Shown one piece after another: positions 7,945 through 11,951 of a DNA stretch of 11,951 nucleotides. The notes below the pieces were generated by a model that worked only from the letters and a program-made list of their open reading frames with translations, did not search any database and was not told where the DNA came from. Where the stretch lies: positions 1 through 11,951 of the forward strand of contig DHQM01000109.1 in the NCBI GenBank assembly GCA_002408105.1, given 5' to 3'. The stretch is from Gammaproteobacteria bacterium UBA5338. Lineage in GTDB: Bacteria; Pseudomonadota; Gammaproteobacteria; Pseudomonadales; UBA5862. A program made the position numbers and the translations under genes. Each line of letters opens with the position of its first letter. Positions within the stretch are counted from its first letter, which is position 1.

Positions 7945-8250
7945 CTACCAACTGGCCTTGACCAAACCCGGGACTTCGCCGCGCATCGCGTGCTCGCGCA
8001 GCTTGTTTCTTCCCAGTCCGAACTTGCGGTAATACCCGTGGGGGCGCCCGGTCAACTGGCACCGATTGCGCAGTCGGGCGGGGCTCGAATCCCGCGGCAA
8101 CTTCTGCAGAGCGATCTGCGCCTGCCAAACCTCTTCGTCTGTCGAGTTTGGGTTCTTCATCGTAGCGCGCAAGTGGGCGCGCTTCTCTGCGTACCTTGCG
8201 ACCAAGCGCTCGCGCTTGCGTTCCCGCTCGATCATCGACTGCTTTGCCAT
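7945..8250 (-). CDS. rpsN: 30S ribosomal protein S14 (zinc-free form)
   Basis: S14 is a head protein of the small subunit near S3 and S10. The 101-residue product begins [13 protein letters not shown] and ends [13 protein letters not shown], very close to E. coli. It is the long form without CxxC pairs; only one cysteine (64) sits in the conserved [19 protein letters not shown] at 61-79. Two more codons upstream (reading MR) are open, but the MAKQS start is standard. It begins two bases after the rplE stop (TGA, GA, ATG), so translation is probably coupled to rplE; its ribosome site falls in or near a run of seven G at 8257-8263. Confidence 0.98.
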   Translation of the reverse strand: MAKQSMIERERKRERLVARYAEKRAHLRATMKNPNSTDEEVWQAQIALQKLPRDSSPARLRNRCQLTGRPHGYYRKFGLGRNKLREHAMRGEVPGLVKASW

Positions 8251-8252
8251 TC

Positions 8253-8795
8253 TCAACCCCCCCGAAACGGGAACTTACAGGCTTTCAGAAGGGCCAGCCC
8301 TTCTTCGTTGGTGCGGGCGCTGGTGGTGACGCAAATGTCCATCCCCCGCACCTTGTCAATTTTGTCGTACTCGATTTCCGGAAAGATGATCTGTTCCTTC
8401 AGCCCCAGGGTGTAGTTGCCCCGACCATCGAACGCCTTGGGGTTGAGACCACGGAAATCCCGCTCACGAGGAATCGCGATGCCAATGAGGCGGTCGAGAA
8501 AGTCGAACATGCGCTCGCGTCGCAACGTGACCTTGCAGCCAATTGGCCAGCCCTCCCGGATCTTGAAACCCGCAACTGATTTGCGCGCTCGGGTGACGAC
8601 TGGCTTCTGGCCCACGATCCGTTGCATGTCGTCCAGAGCGTTGTCGAGGACCTTCTTGTCACCGGTTGCCTCGCCGACGCCCATGTTCACCGTCACTTTC
8701 AAAATGCGGGGCACCTGATTCACGTTGCTGTACCCGAGCTGTTCGCGCAGCTGCGGGACGACTTCCGCCCGATAGTATTGTTGCAATCCAGCCAT
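8253..8795 (-). CDS. rplE: 50S ribosomal protein L5
   Basis: L5 binds 5S rRNA, carries it into the central protuberance and makes a bridge with S13. The 180 residues match the family (179 in E. coli). Conserved blocks are [16 protein letters not shown] at 28-43, [20 protein letters not shown] at 62-81, and the signature [20 protein letters not shown] at 109-128; it ends [13 protein letters not shown]. It follows rplX by 5 bases, so the two are tightly coupled. The last codons before TGA contain seven consecutive G (8257-8263), which also lie in the ribosome-binding region of rpsN. Confidence 0.99.
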   Translation of the reverse strand: MAGLQQYYRAEVVPQLREQLGYSNVNQVPRILKVTVNMGVGEATGDKKVLDNALDDMQRIVGQKPVVTRARKSVAGFKIREGWPIGCKVTLRRERMFDFLDRLIGIAIPRERDFRGLNPKAFDGRGNYTLGLKEQIIFPEIEYDKIDKVRGMDICVTTSARTNEEGLALLKACKFPFRGG

Positions 8796-8800
8796 GGCCT

Positions 8801-9118
8801 TCAGCTCTCGATCTGTTCACCGTTGGATTTAAAGAAACGCACCTTGGTGCCGTCGTCCAACCGCCGAAACCCCACCCGATCTGCCCGCTGAGTCGAGGCG
8901 TTGTAAATGGCAACGTTCGAGGCTTGAATGGGCCCTTCGCGCTCCACGATTCCACCTGCCACGCCCAGCTGGGGGTTGGGTTTCTGGTGTTTCTTCTGCA
9001 TGTTAATGCCCGCCACGACCAAGCGTCCGTCGGCCATCACCCGAGTGACTTTGCCCCGTTTACCACGGTCGCGCCCGGAGAGGACGATGACGTCATCGTT
9101 TTTACGCAGCTTCTTCAT
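8801..9118 (-). CDS. rplX: 50S ribosomal protein L24
   Basis: L24 is an assembly initiator that binds the 5' end of 23S rRNA and later lies at the exit of the peptide tunnel. The 105-residue length is as expected (104 in E. coli). The KOW motif is clear near the N-terminus, [18 protein letters not shown] at 10-27, followed by [17 protein letters not shown] and [19 protein letters not shown]. It starts with ATG 13 bases after rplN and ends 5 bases before rplE. This tight arrangement is usual in the spc operon. Confidence 0.99.
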   Translation of the reverse strand: MKKLRKNDDVIVLSGRDRGKRGKVTRVMADGRLVVAGINMQKKHQKPNPQLGVAGGIVEREGPIQASNVAIYNASTQRADRVGFRRLDDGTKVRFFKSNGEQIES

Positions 9119-9131
9119 CGGTAACTCCCTG

Positions 9132-9500
9132 TTACAGCACTTCAGGCGCGAGGGAAATGATCTTCATGAACTGTTCACCACGAAGCTCGCGGGTCACAGG
9201 CCCAAAGATCCGGGTACCAATCGGCTGCTTCTGCTGGTTGAGCAACACGGCGGCGTTGGTATCGAATCGAATCAGCGATCCATCTGCGCGGCGTACGCCC
9301 TTGCGTGTCCGGACCACAACAGCGTTCATGACTTGCCCCTTTCGGACCTTGCCGCGCGGGATGGCTTCCTTCACCGTTACCTTGATGAGGTCACCCACGC
9401 CAGCGTATCGGCGGTGTGACCCACCCAGCACCTTGATGCACATCACCTTGCGCGCGCCGCTGTTATCGGCAACGGTCAACATCGTTTGTGTTTGAATCAT
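9132..9500 (-). CDS. rplN: 50S ribosomal protein L14
   Basis: L14 is a beta-barrel protein at the subunit interface that forms bridge B8 with 16S rRNA; the silencing factor RsfS docks on it in other bacteria. The 122-residue length is close to the family norm. It begins [20 protein letters not shown] and carries [21 protein letters not shown] at about 26-46, then [18 protein letters not shown]. It is the first gene of the spc operon in E. coli, where a promoter precedes it. The 35-base gap to rpsQ here shows no convincing -35/-10 pair, so it may be read through from S10. Confidence 0.99.
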   Translation of the reverse strand: MIQTQTMLTVADNSGARKVMCIKVLGGSHRRYAGVGDLIKVTVKEAIPRGKVRKGQVMNAVVVRTRKGVRRADGSLIRFDTNAAVLLNQQKQPIGTRIFGPVTRELRGEQFMKIISLAPEVL

Positions 9501-9535
9501 GACCTAATCCAACTTGAACGTAACAAAAGCCTTGT

Positions 9536-9811
9536 CTACCGCTGGGAAGCGGCTTCTTCCACCCGAACCAGCTTCCAAGACTTGCGCTTGGACAACGGGC
9601 GCGACTCCTGCACGGTCACCCGATCTCCGACCTTGCACTGGTTCGCCTCGTCATGGGCCAGCAACTTGGTCGACTTGGTGAGGTACTTGCCATAGACCGG
9701 ATGCTTGACGCGGCGCTCAACGAGCACGGCAATGGTTTTGTCCATGCCGTCGCTCACCACGCGGCCAGTGACGGTGCGGGCGTTTGTCTTCACTGCCTCT
9801 TGATCGGCCAT
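9536..9811 (-). CDS. rpsQ: 30S ribosomal protein S17
   Basis: S17 is a primary 16S rRNA binder in the lower body of the 30S subunit. Starting at the ATG at 9811 the product has 91 residues (84 in E. coli). The OB-fold motifs [19 protein letters not shown] at 16-34 and [19 protein letters not shown] at 61-79 are the family signatures. An ATG 8 codons upstream (9835) is in frame but lies inside rpmC without a ribosome site, whereas 9811 has GGA about 8 bases before it. One base separates it from the rpmC stop, suggesting coupled translation. Confidence 0.97.
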   Translation of the reverse strand: MADQEAVKTNARTVTGRVVSDGMDKTIAVLVERRVKHPVYGKYLTKSTKLLAHDEANQCKVGDRVTVQESRPLSKRKSWKLVRVEEAASQR

Positions 9812-9812
9812 C

Positions 9813-10010
9813 TCAGCTTTCCACTTGCTTTTCATTGAGCACGGTTTTCACCCGCGCGATGTCTTTGCGCACGGCGCTCAGCAGGTGGGTTTGGCCCAAC
9901 TGCGATGTCGCCTGCTGGATGCGCTGGCGGAACTGCTGCTTGCTCAGCTCGATCAACAGCGCCCGCAACTCGTCCGGCGACTTCTGGCGCAACTCCTCGA
10001 CATTACTCAC
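9813..10010 (-). CDS. rpmC: 50S ribosomal protein L29 (GTG start)
   Basis: L29 is a two-helix coiled-coil protein near the peptide exit of the 50S subunit, by the signal recognition particle site. The 65-residue product reads [20 protein letters not shown], then [20 protein letters not shown] and a basic C-terminal helix with [12 protein letters not shown]. The initiation codon is GTG (minus strand, 10008-10010). The sole nearby ATG in this area (10010-10012) belongs to the last codon of rplP and is out of frame. AGAGG lies 8 bases upstream. The GTG overlaps the rplP stop by four bases (GTGA), a usual coupling arrangement. Confidence 0.96.
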   Translation of the reverse strand: MSNVEELRQKSPDELRALLIELSKQQFRQRIQQATSQLGQTHLLSAVRKDIARVKTVLNEKQVES

Positions 10011-10420
10011 ATCAGCGTCCTCTTGACGAAGCGGGTCTCAAACGGCAGTTTCGCAGCGGCCAGACGGAACGCATCGCGCGCCAACTCCTCCGATACCCCT
10101 TCGATCTCATACAGCACTTTGCCTGGCTGGATCTGCGCCACCCAGTACTCCACATTGCCCTTGCCCTTGCCCTGCCGGACTTCGAGCGGCTTCTTGCTGA
10201 TCGGCTTGTCCGGAAAAACCCGGATCCAGATTTTGCCGCTGCGGCGCACTTTCCGCGTCATGGCTCGCCGCGCTGACTCGATTTGACGCGCGGTGAGACG
10301 GCCACGCCCGGTTGCCTTGAGCGCGTATTCGCCGAAGCTGACGTCACTGCCGCGGTGGGCCAACCCCCGGTTGCGCCCTTTCTGCTGTTTGCGGAATTTG
10401 GTTCGTTTCGGTTGCAGCAT
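10007..10420 (-). CDS. rplP: 50S ribosomal protein L16
   Basis: L16 is essential for 50S maturation and lies beside A- and P-site tRNA. The 137-residue product (136 in E. coli) starts [19 protein letters not shown] and ends in methionine directly before TGA, as L16 often does. Conserved parts include [20 protein letters not shown] at 50-69 and [19 protein letters not shown] at 82-100. Arg82 corresponds to the arginine hydroxylated by the RoxA/YcfD oxygenase in E. coli. It lies 37 bases after rpsC and its stop overlaps the rpmC start. Confidence 0.98.
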   Translation of the reverse strand: MLQPKRTKFRKQQKGRNRGLAHRGSDVSFGEYALKATGRGRLTARQIESARRAMTRKVRRSGKIWIRVFPDKPISKKPLEVRQGKGKGNVEYWVAQIQPGKVLYEIEGVSEELARDAFRLAAAKLPFETRFVKRTLM

Positions 10421-10457
10421 GGTTTGACTGTCCTAGACCGTCGCTGGTGCGGAGCGG

Positions 10458-11132
10458 TTACTGTTGGGCGGCTGCGCCTTGATTGCCGGTCGCTTGGTCG
10501 CCACGATCAAGCACTTCACCTTTGCAGATCCACACTTTGATTCCGATCACGCCATAGGTGGTGTGCGCCTCGGAGGTCGCATAATCAATGTCGGCACGCA
10601 GGGTGTGCAGCGGCACGCGACCTTCTCGATACCACTCGGTGCGCGCAATCTCTGCACCACCGAGTCGGCCGGACACTTGGATTCGAATGCCCTCTGCGCC
10701 TTGCCGCATGGTGTTTTGTACAGCGCGCTTCATCGCGCGGCGAAACATCACGCGACGCTCCAACTGCTGCGCCACACCGTCTGCGACCAACTTGGCGTCG
10801 AGATCGGGCTTGCGAACCTCTTGAATGTTGATCTGCACCGGCACACCAATCAGCGCCGCCACCTCCCGACGCAAGCGCTCGACATCCTCACCTTTCTTGC
10901 CGATCACCACACCAGGCCTTGCAGTATGGATCGTGATTCGCGCTGTCTGTGCAGGGCGTTCGATCTCGACCCGGCTGACCGATGCACCCGAGAGCTTCTT
11001 GGTGATGTAGTCCCGCACCCGGATATCCGCCAACAACTGGTTCGCATACTGGCCTTTGCCGGCATACCACACCGAGCTGTGGTCTTTAACGATGCCGAGG
11101 CGGATGCCTGTCGGGTGTACCTTTTGTCCCAT
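10458..11132 (-). CDS. rpsC: 30S ribosomal protein S3
   Basis: S3 guards the mRNA entry channel and takes part in ribosomal helicase activity. The 224-residue product (233 in E. coli) begins [14 protein letters not shown]. The type-II KH domain has its GKKG loop at 78-81 in [18 protein letters not shown]. The basic row at 131-135 (RRAMK) contains the arginines and lysine linked to unwinding mRNA in E. coli. The C-terminal signature region [20 protein letters not shown] runs 165-184, then [15 protein letters not shown]. The tail after residue 210 is short and glutamine/alanine-rich. It follows rplV by 13 bases. Confidence 0.99.
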   Translation of the reverse strand: MGQKVHPTGIRLGIVKDHSSVWYAGKGQYANQLLADIRVRDYITKKLSGASVSRVEIERPAQTARITIHTARPGVVIGKKGEDVERLRREVAALIGVPVQINIQEVRKPDLDAKLVADGVAQQLERRVMFRRAMKRAVQNTMRQGAEGIRIQVSGRLGGAEIARTEWYREGRVPLHTLRADIDYATSEAHTTYGVIGIKVWICKGEVLDRGDQATGNQGAAAQQ

Positions 11133-11145
11133 GGTCCGCTCCTAC

Positions 11146-11478
11146 CTACCGTTCCGCCACTTTTACAGTGATGCGACAGTTCCGCTTGAAAATACGATCC
11201 GCCCGCCCTTTGGCACGGGGCTGAATGCGCTTGAAGGTGGGCGCCTCGTCCACAAAAATCGACTTGACGTACAGCTCATCAATGTCCGCCCCGTCGTTGT
11301 GCTCCGCATTGGCGATCGCCGACTCCAGCACCTTCTTAATGGGTAACGCCGCCTTCTTTGGGCTGTAGGCCAGCAGATTCAGCGCTTCATCCACCGACTT
11401 ATTTCGCACCTGATCAGCAACCAAACGCGCCTTCTGCGGCGAAATGCGGACCATGCGCAAGTGAGCAGTTGTCTCCAT
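11146..11478 (-). CDS. rplV: 50S ribosomal protein L22
   Basis: L22 lines the peptide exit tunnel. The 110 residues equal the E. coli length. It starts [20 protein letters not shown], contains [19 protein letters not shown] at 55-73, and ends with the long beta hairpin that reaches the tunnel constriction, [20 protein letters not shown] at 80-99. No residue in that hairpin looks deleted or inserted, the sort of change associated with macrolide resistance. It starts with ATG 27 bases after rpsS. Confidence 0.99.
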   Translation of the reverse strand: METTAHLRMVRISPQKARLVADQVRNKSVDEALNLLAYSPKKAALPIKKVLESAIANAEHNDGADIDELYVKSIFVDEAPTFKRIQPRAKGRADRIFKRNCRITVKVAER

Positions 11479-11505
11479 CGTCGTCTCCTCGAAATCGACG
11501 CAGCC

Positions 11506-11781
11506 CTAGCGCTTGGCCTTGCGGTCCGCAGCATGTCCGCGGTAAGTGCGCGTTGCCGCGAACTCTCCAAGCTTGTGTCCAACCATGTCTTCGGTCACAA
11601 AAACCGGGACATGCTGGCGTCCGTTGTGAATCGCCAAGGTCAAGCCAACCATTTCAGGCATAACCATTGATCTACGCGACCAGGTCTTGATCGGGCGCTT
11701 GTCGCCATTGGCAGAGGCCGCTTCGACCTTCTTCAGCAGATGGTGGTCGCAGAATGGACCCTTTTTGAGTGAGCGAGGCAC
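11506..11781 (-). CDS. rpsS: 30S ribosomal protein S19 (GTG start)
   Basis: S19 is in the head of the 30S subunit, partners S13 and contacts A-site tRNA. The 91-residue product (92 in E. coli) reads [20 protein letters not shown], then [20 protein letters not shown] and, near the end, [17 protein letters not shown], all family hallmarks. The start codon is GTG (11779-11781): the frame runs back to the rplB stop without an [12 protein letters not shown] is the universal N-terminus, and GGAG lies 6 bases upstream. The gap to rplB is 24 bases. Confidence 0.98.
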   Translation of the reverse strand: MPRSLKKGPFCDHHLLKKVEAASANGDKRPIKTWSRRSMVMPEMVGLTLAIHNGRQHVPVFVTEDMVGHKLGEFAATRTYRGHAADRKAKR

Positions 11782-11805
11782 GTTAAACTCCGAATGGTCT
11801 ACCGC

Positions 11806-11951
11806 TTAGCGTTTCGCCCGACGGCGAACGATGAGGCCGTCAGTGCGCTTGTTGCGACGCGTTTTGTGTCCTTTGGTGGGCACGCCCCAGGGCGTAACCG
11901 GATGTCGGCCGCCAGACGTCCGCCCCTCACCACCACCGTGCGGGTGGTCGA
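11806..11951 (-). CDS. rplB: 50S ribosomal protein L2, C-terminal end (5' end outside window)
   Basis: Reading the minus strand from the window edge to the TAA at 11806-11808 gives 47 whole residues that match the C-terminus of L2: [10 protein letters not shown] at 1-10, [13 protein letters not shown] at 15-27, then [19 protein letters not shown]2 is a core 50S protein required for subunit joining and peptidyl transfer; the first histidine here corresponds to His229 of E. coli, which has been implicated in that activity. The rest of the gene (about 225 residues) lies beyond the right edge, and nothing suggests truncation other than the window boundary. It is followed by rpsS, as in the standard S10 operon. 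Confidence 0.97.
   Translation of the reverse strand, partial: DHPHGGGEGRTSGGRHPVTPWGVPTKGHKTRRNKRTDGLIVRRRAKR

Noticed and set aside
7465..8415. Long plus-strand open frame (316 codons) opposite rpsH, rpsN and rplE.
   Set aside because: It lies fully antisense to three unmistakable ribosomal genes, has no recognisable domain, and such frames are common opposite GC-rich genes.
8770..8830. S8 translational repressor site at the rplX/rplE junction, as in E. coli.
   Set aside because: I could not draw a convincing hairpin like the known S8 target around the rplE start; a covariance-model search would be needed.
9501..9535. spc operon promoter in the rpsQ-rplN gap.
   Set aside because: No -35/-10 pair with acceptable spacing is visible in the gap, so no promoter is called.

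Overview
This window is a long, ordinary ribosomal-protein and secretion gene cluster from what looks like a gammaproteobacterium. The sequence is GC-rich by eye. Twenty-three genes plus the tail of a twenty-fourth lie head to tail on the minus strand. They run from the 3' end of rplB at the right edge to rplQ near the left edge, covering the end of the S10 operon and the whole of the spc and alpha operons. The only plus-strand gene is the 3' part of uvrA at the left edge, which converges on rplQ.

Layout in the direction of transcription (right to left): S10 part rplB (partial), rpsS, rplV, rpsC, rplP, rpmC, rpsQ (11951-9536); spc part rplN, rplX, rplE, rpsN, rpsH, rplF, rplR, rpsE, rpmD, rplO, secY, rpmJ (9500-3928); alpha part rpsM, rpsK, rpsD, rpoA, rplQ (3826-893). 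Gaps are mostly 1-60 bases, and two gene pairs overlap (rplP/rpmC by 4 bases, rpmD/rplO by 8). The largest gap on this strand, 101 bases between rpmJ and rpsM, holds a good sigma70-type promoter candidate (TTGATC, 17-base spacer, TACAAT). It is probably the start of a separately initiated alpha operon. A GC hairpin followed by TTTT lies after rplQ and probably ends the transcript.

Taxonomy is inferred. secY is followed directly by rpmJ with no infA between them, S14 is the 101-residue zinc-free form, L30 is present, and the proteins read closely like the Escherichia coli/Pseudomonas versions as I remember them. Genus cannot be told from the window.

Together the genes supply 21 ribosomal proteins of both subunits, the RNA polymerase alpha subunit and the SecY translocon core. 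UvrA is an unrelated DNA-repair neighbour. I found no mobile element, CRISPR array, tRNA, rRNA or foreign-looking insert, and no gene-free stretch over 300 bases. I see no new biological system here. The items worth a second look are small: the promoter and leader before rpsM, a 19-base tandem duplication over the uvrA stop codon, a run of seven G at the rplE/rpsN junction, and two GTG starts.
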